Origin: Bacteroidetes bacterium 43-16
GTDB taxonomy: Bacteria > Bacteroidota > Bacteroidia > Chitinophagales > Chitinophagaceae
NCBI GenBank assembly: GCA_001897525.1
Contig: MKTB01000020.1
Location: 27,182 to 91,181 of the forward strand
DNA length: 64,000 bases
Reading direction: 5' to 3'
This document shows positions 7,234 to 15,781 of the stretch, one piece after another. The number at the start of each line of letters is the position of its first letter. The stretch's first letter is position 1. The notes under the pieces are model-generated. The model ran no database searches. It saw only the letters and a program-made list of their open reading frames with translations, and was not told the DNA's origin. The position numbers and the translations under genes are program-made.

Positions 7234-8376
7234 TTAAGGATTTACTGCAGTAGCAGGATAGTCATTCCTGCTCCATTTGTCGATGATCACGCCTTTCTTG
7301 ATCAGCATCAGGCCTGCATTGCTACGCATTGCAGTCTTACACATGGTGCCGTCAATAGCATAAGCATCTGCATCCAGGCCATAACGGGTTTTAAAGCGGT
7401 TGGTCGTAGCTTCATCATTAGCAGAAAGGATGTAAAAGCCAATACCTTTACTGTGACATTGCTTGATGAGGCTTTTCAGGTCATCCATTTTGCCGCTTAC
7501 TTTATCGGCATCTTTCACAAACAAAAGATAGCTATAGCCCTGGTCTAAAAGTAAAGCCTCGGTGTAATCCTGCCCGGCAAAATCTCTTACTGAGAAGTCC
7601 TGGATCTTAGGCAAACCGGTACCTTTTTTGATCAGTTCAGATTTGCTGTCAATATACTTATAAGCCGGGTTGTCCCAGATCGTAGAGTCTGCCATGAACT
7701 GCTCTTCTGTAAATTCCATACGCTTCCCGTCTTTTTCATAGATCAGGAGCGTTTTATAGACATCAGGCGTAGCATGAGGCGGCATTTGCATATCCTGCCA
7801 GATGTTGGTGCCTTTTTTGTACGCTAAACAATCAACAAAAGGAAGCTTGTTCAATACATAGATCTGCACGCCCAGGGAAAGGGCTAAAGTAACAATGATC
7901 ACCACCGTTCCGGCCATTTTGCTCAGGAAAGAGTGGATGCGGTTGCGCGACAGGAACAATATAGTGACCAGTATCAGCAACACAATATCTTTAATGAAGG
8001 ACTGGTGTGCCTGTAAAGGGATACAGTCTCCGAAGCAGCCACACTCTTTTATCTTCCCGGACAAAACGGCATAGCCGGTGAGGAACGTAAAGAATATAGT
8101 GAGTAATAAGATCAGGAAAGAAATAGAGCGGTAAGCATAACCGATGATCATTGCCACACCGGCCAGTATTTCAAAGATGATCATTGCAATGGAAATGTAT
8201 AAGCTGTAAGCGACAAAAGATTCCATTTTCCAAACTTCGAAAAACTCGTTCATCTTATAAGACAGGCCCAAAGGATCGTTAGCCTTGATCAAGCCGGAAA
8301 AGATAAATAATACACCGACAAAGATTCTGATAAAATTCAAGATGTAGTAAGCGGCATTCTTGTTTGTTGTTTGCAT
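7234..8376 (-). CDS. DoxX/MauE-like membrane protein, BT_3928 family
   Basis: The 380-residue inner-membrane protein has four to five hydrophobic helices within the first 175 residues. A conserved Cys cluster, ECGCFGDC, sits at about residues 111-118 between helices, as in MauE/DoxD-like proteins thought to act in disulfide or quinone redox chemistry. The C-terminal half (about 190-380) is soluble and has a thioredoxin-like look (YSYLLFVKDADK..., GFYILSANDEA) with a lone Cys near CKTAMRSNAG. It is the last gene of a minus-strand run after DUF1015 and DUF1599, with 24 bases to the preceding gene. This set recurs in Bacteroidota near folP and tpiA, but neither is here. Confidence 0.8.
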   Translation of the reverse strand: MQTTNKNAAYYILNFIRIFVGVLFIFSGLIKANDPLGLSYKMNEFFEVWKMESFVAYSLYISIAMIIFEILAGVAMIIGYAYRSISFLILLLTIFFTFLTGYAVLSGKIKECGCFGDCIPLQAHQSFIKDIVLLILVTILFLSRNRIHSFLSKMAGTVVIIVTLALSLGVQIYVLNKLPFVDCLAYKKGTNIWQDMQMPPHATPDVYKTLLIYEKDGKRMEFTEEQFMADSTIWDNPAYKYIDSKSELIKKGTGLPKIQDFSVRDFAGQDYTEALLLDQGYSYLLFVKDADKVSGKMDDLKSLIKQCHSKGIGFYILSANDEATTNRFKTRYGLDADAYAIDGTMCKTAMRSNAGLMLIKKGVIIDKWSRNDYPATAVNP

Positions 8377-8400
8377 GAATGAATGATTTACTGTTTAAAT

Positions 8401-8943
8401 TTAAGAGGGTTCGTTGATTAAAATTAGGGCAAAAATCGCATAGTTGATGATGTCACAAAAGTTAGCTTCTATTCCTTCCGAAGCTATGGTCTTCCCGTCA
8501 TTGGCCAGGATCTGTTTGATGCGGTATAGTTTGGTGAGGATCAGGTCGGCAAAAGACTCCTGCGACATATTGCGCCAGGCCTCTCCGTAATCATGATTTT
8601 TCAACAGCATCAGTGCACGCACTTCCTCCACCTTAGTTGCATAAAGAGCTTGTACCTCTGCTAAAGGCAGGTCTACGGGATGCGCTTCGCTGAGGGAAGA
8701 TTGTATGAGGGCAATATAGCCATAATTAATGATGGCAGAAAATTCACTTTCTATACTGTCCTCGATGGTCTGTACGCCTTTGTTTTCCTGTATCTGCCTG
8801 ATGCGCCAGGCTTTGATGTAGATCTGGTCTACGATGGAGATGGGCCGGAACATCCGCCAGGATGTGCCGTAATCCTGTGCTTTCCTGAGAAAGACCTCCT
8901 GGCATTTAGCCACTACATCGTTATATTGTATTAAGGTATCCAT
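8401..8943 (-). CDS. DUF1599 (Nmad1-type) protein with internal duplication
   Basis: The 180-residue cytosolic protein consists of two copies of one helical unit. Copy one (about 17-80) has K-DYG-SW (21-29), RIRQI (47-51) and ESEFSAIINY (65-74). Copy two (about 111-174) has K-DYG-AW (115-123), RIKQI (141-145) and EANFCDIINY (159-168). The conserved Lys, Asp, Trp and Asn positions match between copies. Pfam lists the family as DUF1599, linked by others to nucleotide modification. The role in free-living Bacteroidota is unknown. It lies 22 bases after the DUF1015 gene and 24 before the DoxX-like gene, which suggests one operon. Confidence 0.82.
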   Translation of the reverse strand: MDTLIQYNDVVAKCQEVFLRKAQDYGTSWRMFRPISIVDQIYIKAWRIRQIQENKGVQTIEDSIESEFSAIINYGYIALIQSSLSEAHPVDLPLAEVQALYATKVEEVRALMLLKNHDYGEAWRNMSQESFADLILTKLYRIKQILANDGKTIASEGIEANFCDIINYAIFALILINEPS

Positions 8944-8965
8944 TTTTTTTCCGGGAGCTATAAGT

Positions 8966-10198
8966 TTAAGAGATTAGGTGTAAGACCAGGCCATCCCTGA
9001 TCTTGGGTTCAAACCAGGTAGATTTGGGCGGCATGATATTACCGCTGTCGGCTACGTCAAACAGCTGTTGCATACTCACCGGGAAACAACTGAAGGCTAC
9101 GGCAAACTGTCCGCTGTCTACTTTGTGTTCCAGGTAAGCCAGGCCGCGGATCCCCCCTACGAAATCTACGCGCTCATCTACTCTAGGGTCTCCTACTCCT
9201 AATACCGGACTTAATAAATTATTTTGCAGGATGCTGACATCCAGTGATTCAATATTGCTGGATACATCAAAGCTGCCTGCTTTTGCTTTTAATAAATACC
9301 ATTGGCCCGATACATACATACCAAATTCATGGCTGGCCTGTGGCTTGACGGCTACAGCACTGGCGCTCACCTCAAATGAGCTTTCCAGCTTATTGATCAG
9401 TTCTGCTGCGCTGAGTCCATTCAGGTCTTTCACTACCCGGTTGTAATCCATAATATACACCTGGGTATCCGGGAAGATACAGGTTAAGTAATACTGATGC
9501 TCATCTGATGTGGCCTGGCCGTTGACAGCGCGCATGGCATTTTCTGCGGCATGAGAACGGTGATGACCGTCTGCGATATAGGTAGCCGCTACTTTTTCCC
9601 GGTACAGGCTGGTGAGCTGCTCTATTAGCGCGGCATCATCCAGTACCCAGAAGCTATGGGCGACCTCATCTTCTGCTACGAAGTCATAGATCTTGTCATG
9701 CGTATTCGTCCAGTTCGTGATAATCGTTTCTATGGCATCAATGGCTTTATAGGCCAAAAATACGACACCCGTATGTGCCTGGGTCATTAAGATATTATCA
9801 ACACGGTCCTTTACCCGGTCTGGCCGCGTGAGTTCATGGCGCTTGATGCGGCCTTCTTCATAGTCTTTTAATGCAGAGCAGCAAACGAGCCCGGTCTGGC
9901 TCCTGCCGTTCATGGTGATGCGGTAAATATAATAGCAGGGCTGCTCGTCCTGGATCATGATACCTTCCTGGATAAATCTTTCCAGGTTCTCCTTTGCCTT
10001 TTCATAGACTTCTTTACTATTGACCGGGGCACCGGTCTCCACATCTATTTCGGAACGGGTAATATGATAAAAGCTGTAAGGATTTATTTTTTTTGCCATC
10101 ACCTCATCCTGACTGGATACGTCATAGGGTAAAGCGGCAACTCTTTCAACCAATTCAATTTTAGGCCTCAGGCCTCTAAACGGTCTTATTTCTACCAT
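8966..10198 (-). CDS. DUF1015 family protein
   Basis: The 410-residue cytosolic protein matches DUF1015 from end to end. The N-terminal signature I.PFRGLRP...A.LPYDV is present (about residues 3-28). The central YIADGHHR (about 206-213) resembles a metal- or nucleotide-binding loop, and GVGDPRVDERVDFVGG (about 338-353) lies near the C-terminus. Family members occur widely in bacteria and often sit near serine or tRNA metabolism genes, but no reaction is established. It is first of a three-gene minus-strand run. A perfect -7 box (CAAAAGTA on plus, 10227-10234) lies about 30 bases upstream. Confidence 0.85.
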   Translation of the reverse strand: MVEIRPFRGLRPKIELVERVAALPYDVSSQDEVMAKKINPYSFYHITRSEIDVETGAPVNSKEVYEKAKENLERFIQEGIMIQDEQPCYYIYRITMNGRSQTGLVCCSALKDYEEGRIKRHELTRPDRVKDRVDNILMTQAHTGVVFLAYKAIDAIETIITNWTNTHDKIYDFVAEDEVAHSFWVLDDAALIEQLTSLYREKVAATYIADGHHRSHAAENAMRAVNGQATSDEHQYYLTCIFPDTQVYIMDYNRVVKDLNGLSAAELINKLESSFEVSASAVAVKPQASHEFGMYVSGQWYLLKAKAGSFDVSSNIESLDVSILQNNLLSPVLGVGDPRVDERVDFVGGIRGLAYLEHKVDSGQFAVAFSCFPVSMQQLFDVADSGNIMPPKSTWFEPKIRDGLVLHLIS

Positions 10199-10253
10199 CT
10201 GGCTAATTTAAAATTTCAGAAACGCACAAAAGTACTAATTTCTGGGTTAATCG

Positions 10254-12041
10254 CTAAAAGTATGTGACATAGCCGAAATGTATTTTAGCATCCCGGAAGC
10301 GGAAGGCATCATTATCGAACCTGCCCAGCGCGACAATAATATTGAACAGTCCCGATTTGTTTTCCAGGGTGAGCCCGGTACCGAAACTTAAAGCACTTCT
10401 TTTTAAATCAATAATATTGTATTGGGTGAAGAAACGGCCATAATCAGAGAATAAGGAGAAATAGGAGCGCTCTCCCAATAATGCTTTCAGTTCTGCAGTA
10501 AAGATATGGTACTGGTTGGAAAAGATACTTCTTTCATCAAAACCCCTTAATACCTTGAACCCACCGATCTGGTACAGCTCATTCTGGAACAGGTCCCGGC
10601 CGCCGATATAAGCACCATTATAGGCCAGTTTTACAGCCAGTTGTTTATTTAATGGGATGAAATATTGCAGGTTTCCGGAGACCCGGTATTGATTGGGCTG
10701 GTTGTTGACCGTATCGTATAAAGTATTGTAGTCAAAGCCATCATTGATACTGAGGATCAGGTCGTTTTTCCTGATATTCCTCCTGAGTACAGAGACATTT
10801 AAACCGGCCACCCAGCCGCTCCTCGGGTTTAAGGAAAAGTCGGTACGGTCCATTACATAGCTCACGCCAAAGCCCCGGGATAGCAGATCCACGTTATTGC
10901 TCAGGCGTTTATTGGCCCTTACAAAATTGGTATCGGGATTGGGTACCCGGTTGGTGTGCTGCTGGTAGCTGATCCTTAAATAATCTTTTTCGGAGAACTG
11001 GTAGCGGAGACCGGCCTCAAAAGTGATGCGGTCAAAGAGGCTGTCTCTTTTGAAATATTCAAATTTTGCATCTATGGCAAACTTGCTGCCCATGATATAA
11101 GGCAGCACGGCTCCTATGTCTAACTGGGGCGATTTGGCCTGGAGGTTTTTATAAGAGGCGGAAAAGGTTTCCCCGTAGCCTAAGGTGTTATTTAAGAGCA
11201 TTTGCACATCGGCGGTCCATAAAAACTTGCCTGTTTCCAGGTTATTGGGTTGAAAGCCCAGTAATGCATTGACCTGGTTGGAGCGTTTTTCCTCGAGATA
11301 AATATAAAGTGAGTTTTTCAGGATATTGAAGCTTATATTCCAGGGCTGCGACTCCTGCAGGAAGGGCAATTCTTTGATTTTACGGGAAATAGCTTTAAGG
11401 GTGGCTTCGTTGTAGAGTTGCTTGTTTTTCAAACCAAGGTAACTTAAGATAAAACTATAGTCAACCGTTGCATTTCCTTGAATTTCAATAGTATCTATAA
11501 TTATTTTTTTGCCCGGACGGTAGATCAATCGAGCATCCAGCACCCTGTTGGCAGACATCGCGGTGTTTTGAAAACGCAGGGAGGCAAATGGGTAGCCATT
11601 GTTCTCTGCATAGCTCAGGATCTTATTCATCAGCTGGGCTATTTTCTGTGGCTCCAGGAACTTTCCCTCATATTGCTTTGCGCTGATGCCTGTGATGTTC
11701 AATATACCTACGGGGATAGAATCGAAGTTCAATTTGCCGAAGCGATAGACTGCTCCCTGGTGCAGGTGCACAATTACGGTATCTTCATGGTAGCTAAGGG
11801 CATCTATATTGGCCGCAAGCATTCCCTTCTTCTGGAGCTGGAGCAGTTGAGCATTGAGTTCTTCCTGTACGGCCAGGGAATCTTTAAAAGTGCCCGGGAG
11901 TATAGTAGGCTCGCTTCCCTGGCTGATCAACTTTAGTTTGAATGGTCTAAGTGGCTCTTCTCCAAAGCAATAAGTATTTGATTGCCCGATCAGGAACAGG
12001 CAAATGAAGAAGCGGATAGTATGTTTCAGGATTTTAATCAA
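10254..12041 (-). CDS. BamA/TamA-like outer membrane barrel protein with POTRA-like N-terminus
   Basis: The 595-residue exported protein carries POTRA-like modules at about residues 70-250: YRFGKLNFDSIP..., then IIIDTIEIQGNATVDYSFI. A 16-strand-type barrel of the bacterial surface antigen family follows at about 260-595, with the FKVLRGFDERSIFSNQY segment matching the conserved VRGF loop region, and it ends in Phe (GYVTYF). The start is TTG at 12041; no in-frame ATG precedes the signal segment. The start lies inside the end of the DUF5074 gene (8-base overlap), so translation is probably coupled. At about 600 residues it is shorter than BamA and resembles the Bacteroidota TamA-like group. Possible roles are assembly or export of surface protein. 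Confidence 0.8.
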   Translation of the reverse strand: MIKILKHTIRFFICLFLIGQSNTYCFGEEPLRPFKLKLISQGSEPTILPGTFKDSLAVQEELNAQLLQLQKKGMLAANIDALSYHEDTVIVHLHQGAVYRFGKLNFDSIPVGILNITGISAKQYEGKFLEPQKIAQLMNKILSYAENNGYPFASLRFQNTAMSANRVLDARLIYRPGKKIIIDTIEIQGNATVDYSFILSYLGLKNKQLYNEATLKAISRKIKELPFLQESQPWNISFNILKNSLYIYLEEKRSNQVNALLGFQPNNLETGKFLWTADVQMLLNNTLGYGETFSASYKNLQAKSPQLDIGAVLPYIMGSKFAIDAKFEYFKRDSLFDRITFEAGLRYQFSEKDYLRISYQQHTNRVPNPDTNFVRANKRLSNNVDLLSRGFGVSYVMDRTDFSLNPRSGWVAGLNVSVLRRNIRKNDLILSINDGFDYNTLYDTVNNQPNQYRVSGNLQYFIPLNKQLAVKLAYNGAYIGGRDLFQNELYQIGGFKVLRGFDERSIFSNQYHIFTAELKALLGERSYFSLFSDYGRFFTQYNIIDLKRSALSFGTGLTLENKSGLFNIIVALGRFDNDAFRFRDAKIHFGYVTYF

Positions 12042-13116
12042 AATAGAAAAATCCGGGTCCCAGTCCCACCGGGTATGTATTTTTTAAAACACCTTCCTGG
12101 TTGTATTCTGTTACCGTACCACTTTGTATAAAGCCCTTAGGGTCTCCCAGGAAGATATGACCATTTTCCGGGTTTACACCCAGGCCCCAGAAGTATTGCA
12201 GGGTTTGAGCTTTTACCAAAGCCGTTGCGGGTACCTGGCTGGCCTCAATGCTCATTTTATAAAGCCCGTTGTAGTCATCGGCAGTATTGCTGCTGTACAC
12301 TACAGCGAGGTAATAGAATGCATTTCTTTCTGGATTAAAAACTGGTTTAATTATCTCTTCTGATCCATTGAAAGTGAATGTTTTAAGTATTTGCTTATTA
12401 AAAGGGTCTACCTGTGTGATGCTGGCAGCTATATTGAGGTATGGATTGCCTGCAAACACCCAAAGCTTATTGTTTTTGTCTATAATGGCCTGTGTGGGTG
12501 CATAGCCACCTATGTAGATGCTGTCTTCGATGCGTTCTGTGGCGATGTCAAACTGGTAGATGTAATTGCATTGGGTGTTCCAGGGGCAGATGTAAACTTT
12601 ATCATTCAGCCGGGTCATTCCTTCTGTATTCGGGTATGGTACGTTGATCTCTTTGTCTACCTGGTTGCTGTTCAGGTCAATAAGATATAGTTTTGATCGG
12701 TACATACTGCTAACCAATGCTTTATTGTTGCCAACTAAAGTCATGTACCTGGGCTGTGATACGTTGATCTCTGATTTATATTTGAATGTTTTTTTATCAA
12801 CAGTAATGATCTTGTTGGAGTTATTTACCACCAGGTAGAGGTTATTGTCGTCACCGGCGATACTTTGTAGCACGTCGCCCAAAACTCTGTCGTTCTGGGC
12901 CTGGTACACGTCATTATAGATTTTTTGCTCCTGCAGGTCGATATAGCTCAGGGATGCATTGCCGCCATTGAACACGCCTTCATTGGCAATGATCACCTTA
13001 GGATGATCATTGATATCAGGCTGAGATCCGTTGTCTTTCGGCTTGTCTTTTACGCAAGAAATTATTGATAATGAAAGTATTGTGATAGTTATATAAACTA
13101 ATTTTGATGATCTCAT
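12034..13116 (-). CDS. DUF5074 / YncE-type beta-propeller lipoprotein, BtuG-like
   Basis: The 360-residue product has a lipoprotein signal (IISC, Cys21), so it is an outer-membrane surface lipoprotein candidate. The body is a seven-bladed propeller: repeated strands ending in phrases such as YLVVNNSNKIITVDK, KALVSSMYRSKLYLIDL and KVYICPW...IYQFDI. The opening NEGVFNGGNASLSYID and the closing VGLGPGFFYFD are diagnostic of DUF5074. In Bacteroides the B12-capturing lipoprotein BtuG has this fold. Here no cobalamin riboswitch or BtuB-like receptor adjoins. It follows a glutathione peroxidase gene by 11 bases and overlaps the BamA-like gene. Ligand is therefore uncertain; fold and surface location are well supported. 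Confidence 0.8.
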   Translation of the reverse strand: MRSSKLVYITITILSLSIISCVKDKPKDNGSQPDINDHPKVIIANEGVFNGGNASLSYIDLQEQKIYNDVYQAQNDRVLGDVLQSIAGDDNNLYLVVNNSNKIITVDKKTFKYKSEINVSQPRYMTLVGNNKALVSSMYRSKLYLIDLNSNQVDKEINVPYPNTEGMTRLNDKVYICPWNTQCNYIYQFDIATERIEDSIYIGGYAPTQAIIDKNNKLWVFAGNPYLNIAASITQVDPFNKQILKTFTFNGSEEIIKPVFNPERNAFYYLAVVYSSNTADDYNGLYKMSIEASQVPATALVKAQTLQYFWGLGVNPENGHIFLGDPKGFIQSGTVTEYNQEGVLKNTYPVGLGPGFFYFD

Positions 13117-13127
13117 CTTTATCTGTA

Positions 13128-13688
13128 CTATTTTATAGCATTTACGATCTCTTCACTCAAAGGTTTGGTACCTGGATCAAAATGTTGTACCAGTTTGCCT
13201 TGTTCATCGATCAGGTACTTCTGGAAGTTCCACTTTACCTTACTACTCTCTACTTTGTTGTATTTCTTATCTGTCAGCCATTTATAGATAGGTGCGATCC
13301 CTTTTCCCTTAACGGTGATTTTAGCAGCCATCGGGAAGGTGACCCCGTAATTCTTTTTACAGAATGCTGCGATATCTTCATTGGAGCCCGGCTCCTGCCA
13401 CATGAAATCATTGGCCGGGAAGCCTACAATGACCAGGTTGTCTTTATGTTCCTGGTACAATTTTTCCAGTTCTTCATATTGAGGGGTGTGCCCGCATTTA
13501 GATGCGGTGTTCACGATCATGATCTTCTTGCCTTTAAACTGGGCAAAATCTATGATCTCTCCGCTTAATCCTTCTACTTTAAAGTCGTAGATAGATGCCG
13601 GAACGGGTGTATTGTCGACGCTCTTCTGAGCAGTACAATCGGTAAAAAAATAAAGCAGTGCGTTAAGCAGCAGTAGGACCTTTTTCAT
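13128..13688 (-). CDS. Exported glutathione peroxidase-family thiol peroxidase
   Basis: The 186-residue protein has a hydrophobic signal; a Cys at residue 18 suggests a lipoprotein, although the lipobox is poor. The GPx fold follows: peroxidatic Cys65 in VNTASKCGHTPQYEELEKLY, Gln98 in FMWQEPGSNE, and Trp153/Asn154 in KWNFQKYLID complete the catalytic tetrad. The FPCNQF motif reads FPANDF, and a Cys at about 110 could resolve the oxidised form, as in thioredoxin-dependent GPx enzymes. It would reduce peroxides in the periplasm. It is first in a three-gene minus-strand operon with DUF5074 and BamA-like genes. Confidence 0.9.
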   Translation of the reverse strand: MKKVLLLLNALLYFFTDCTAQKSVDNTPVPASIYDFKVEGLSGEIIDFAQFKGKKIMIVNTASKCGHTPQYEELEKLYQEHKDNLVIVGFPANDFMWQEPGSNEDIAAFCKKNYGVTFPMAAKITVKGKGIAPIYKWLTDKKYNKVESSKVKWNFQKYLIDEQGKLVQHFDPGTKPLSEEIVNAIK

Positions 13689-13721
13689 AACAGTTAAAAT
13701 ATATACACGAAAGTATTTATT

Positions 13722-13729
13722 TACCTTTG
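13722..13729 (+). promoter_or_regulatory. Predicted -7 promoter box for the 13778 gene
   Basis: TACCTTTG matches the Bacteroidota -7 consensus TAnnTTTG exactly and lies 48 bases before the start codon, in the divergent gap after the peroxidase gene. No clear -33 TTG is seen at 19-21 bases. Confidence 0.4.
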
Positions 13730-13777
13730 TATAACCATTATTTTCTGCGTATTTTTAAGCTTTTAACACCTTAAATT

Positions 13778-14563
13778 ATGAATCCTTTTAAGAAAAGAAG
13801 TTCCTGGGGCTCTGCTTTCGTCACCGGCCTGGTTGGTTGGCTGTGTTTCTCCTTTGTAGGCGTTCTTGCATTTGATATCCCCATCGGTTCCGGGCAGCTC
13901 ATTATGCTCTCTGTAGCTATTGCTGTGGTGCAGGTGCTGGTTTTAAAATCTTTATTCTTTCCTTTACAGATGCAGCGAGGTATCGCTGTAGGTGCGATCT
14001 GGGGTTTACTGACTGCCATCGGTTTATACTATCTTTCGGCTGTATGGATGCCGGAATTGAAAGAGCAGCAGACTTACTGGCTCATTATCTTTGCCTATAT
14101 AGGTGCCCCGGTGGGTGCTTTCCTCTCCTACTTTTACCGGGATGACCAGGAAATCTTAAAGGCATCAGACAATACAGTGGAGGAGACCTTTGGCCGGGAT
14201 GCGCACTGGCTGGAGCCTTTTGCTTTCGGTGCCCTGGCCTACCTGGTTGCCTTTCTACCCTTCCAGAGCCTGGACCTGAGTATTAAAGTATTGCTCATCG
14301 GTGCTATTGTGGGTGTATTTGCCGCAGGCTCCAGCCATTTCTCCCCTGATGCCTGGAAGCATAACCTGGTTAGTCTCTTCCTGATCATTATAGGTTTAGG
14401 TACTTTGCTGGGTTATTTATCCGCGCTCTTGTTCCGGTCTTATACTCATTTACTGTATGGGCCACTGTTTACTCATGGCATTATTGCAGGTATCCTTACT
14501 TTGGCCATGACCTTCCTCAGGGGCCGTCAATTGTCTATTAAAGAAGCAAAAGGCCAGTTATGA
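13778..14563 (+). CDS. Multipass membrane protein, unknown function
   Basis: The 261-residue protein has about seven to eight predicted membrane helices (around residues 12-34, 38-60, 67-90, 100-120, 148-165, 170-190, 200-222 and 230-250). A charged loop, RDDQEILKASDN...GRDAHW, lies near residues 122-145. No catalytic signature or known family was recognised. Many small residues in the helices suggest a compact bundle. It overlaps the next gene by 4 bases (ATGA), so the two are translationally coupled and probably function together. Confidence 0.65.
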   Translation: MNPFKKRSSWGSAFVTGLVGWLCFSFVGVLAFDIPIGSGQLIMLSVAIAVVQVLVLKSLFFPLQMQRGIAVGAIWGLLTAIGLYYLSAVWMPELKEQQTYWLIIFAYIGAPVGAFLSYFYRDDQEILKASDNTVEETFGRDAHWLEPFAFGALAYLVAFLPFQSLDLSIKVLLIGAIVGVFAAGSSHFSPDAWKHNLVSLFLIIIGLGTLLGYLSALLFRSYTHLLYGPLFTHGIIAGILTLAMTFLRGRQLSIKEAKGQL

Positions 14564-15000
14564 TCCCAGAGTTTATTTGTCATGTTATTCATATTGCGGC
14601 CACCTGTACTTCCTTTGGCGGGCTGTTTTATTCCAGGGTGGTATTGCTGCCCAATCTCCGGTATTTACCGGAACCTGCACGTACCGATTATCTGAACCGG
14701 ATGATCAAAAGGTTTGGTTATGTGAAATGGATCGGGGTAACGGCCATCGTGGTCACAGGTATTGTACAATGGCTGTATATCTACCCGACGGTGAAGGATA
14801 CGGACAGTTACCTCATCGCTTTCCTGGTGAAAATGATCGGGGCGGTTGGTTTGCTATCGATCACGCTGATGCTGGCAGTACCTAATCCACGCTTCCTGGG
14901 GATGCAAAAGCAAAGGGCTTTCTGGTCGGGCCTCAACCTGGTCTGTGCTTTGCTGATCCTGGTAGGTGCGGCCTGGATGCGCGAGATCAGGATGAGTTAA
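14560..15000 (+). CDS. CopD/HemJ-like four-helix membrane protein
   Basis: The 146-residue inner-membrane protein has four hydrophobic helices and an N-terminal helix bearing two His residues (FICHVIHIAATCTSFGG, about 5-21). A conserved RMIKRFGYVKWIGV stretch follows before helix 2. The layout matches the CopD/DUF2269/HemJ-like superfamily, in which His pairs bind haem or copper. The exact role cannot be assigned. It is coupled to the preceding membrane protein by an ATGA overlap, and ispD begins 82 bases later. Confidence 0.6.
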   Translation: MIPEFICHVIHIAATCTSFGGLFYSRVVLLPNLRYLPEPARTDYLNRMIKRFGYVKWIGVTAIVVTGIVQWLYIYPTVKDTDSYLIAFLVKMIGAVGLLSITLMLAVPNPRFLGMQKQRAFWSGLNLVCALLILVGAAWMREIRMS

Positions 15001-15082
15001 AAATTCTTTATCTGGCCTAAAATTCCGCTTGTTTTAAAAGCGCTTTAAGCAGATTAAAGTTAATTTTGGCCACATAACCACG

Positions 15083-15781
15083 ATGATGACACAAGATAGT
15101 ACGCATGCAGTAGCTGTTATAGTTGCCGGGGGGCAGGGCTTGCGGATGCAGAATGCAGTTCCCAAGCAGTTTCTTCCCCTGAATGGTAAGCCGATCCTTT
15201 ATTATTCGATTAAAGCTTTTATGGAGGCTGTCCCGGGCATCCGCATAGTGCTGGTGTTGCCTAATGCCCACTTTAGCTATGCCAATAGTGTATTGCAACA
15301 CTTTACTTCGGGTATTGATATCACGATCGTTGAAGGCGGGGCTAGCCGCTTTGAAAGTGTAAAGAATGGCCTTAAAGAAACCCGTGAGACAGATATTATA
15401 TTTGTGCATGACGGGGTGCGTCCCCTGCTTTCGACACAATTGATAGCAACCTGCCTGGAGGCTGCAAAGGCATATGGCAATGCGATCCCTGTTGTACCGG
15501 TGACTGATTCTATCCGGCAGATCACAGGGGATAATGATTCAAATACCGTTGACCGGGAGCTTTTAAGGGCGGTGCAGACGCCGCAAACTTTTCAAGGTTC
15601 GGTATTGTTGCCGGCATTTGAGCAAGCTTACCGGGAGAGTTTTACGGATGAGGCCAGTGTGGTAGAGCAGTTTGGGATCAAAGTGCACCTGGTAGCCGGT
15701 GAAAAGTCCAACCTGAAGATCACCACACCTGAAGATATTTTATTTGCAGCAGCTATTCAAACCGCTCAAGACGATGTGTAA
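15083..15781 (+). CDS. ispD: 2-C-methyl-D-erythritol 4-phosphate cytidylyltransferase
   Basis: IspD transfers CMP from CTP to MEP in the non-mevalonate isoprenoid pathway. The 232-residue protein has the nucleotide-binding motif AVIVAGGQGLRM (about 11-22) with Arg21, and Lys28 in PKQF. FVHDGVRPLL carries the metal-binding Asp, and LLRAVQTPQTF and DEASVVEQFG complete the family pattern. Length is normal. The ATGATG start allows either of two adjacent Met codons. Its last codons overlap the next gene's start (15774) by 8 bases. Confidence 0.95.
   Translation: MMTQDSTHAVAVIVAGGQGLRMQNAVPKQFLPLNGKPILYYSIKAFMEAVPGIRIVLVLPNAHFSYANSVLQHFTSGIDITIVEGGASRFESVKNGLKETRETDIIFVHDGVRPLLSTQLIATCLEAAKAYGNAIPVVPVTDSIRQITGDNDSNTVDRELLRAVQTPQTFQGSVLLPAFEQAYRESFTDEASVVEQFGIKVHLVAGEKSNLKITTPEDILFAAAIQTAQDDV

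Noticed and set aside
11478..11936. 152-residue plus-strand ORF
   Set aside because: It lies wholly opposite the BamA-like gene, has low coding character and matches no family.
13104..13568. 154-residue plus-strand ORF
   Set aside because: It lies opposite the glutathione peroxidase gene with conserved catalytic residues, so it is a shadow.
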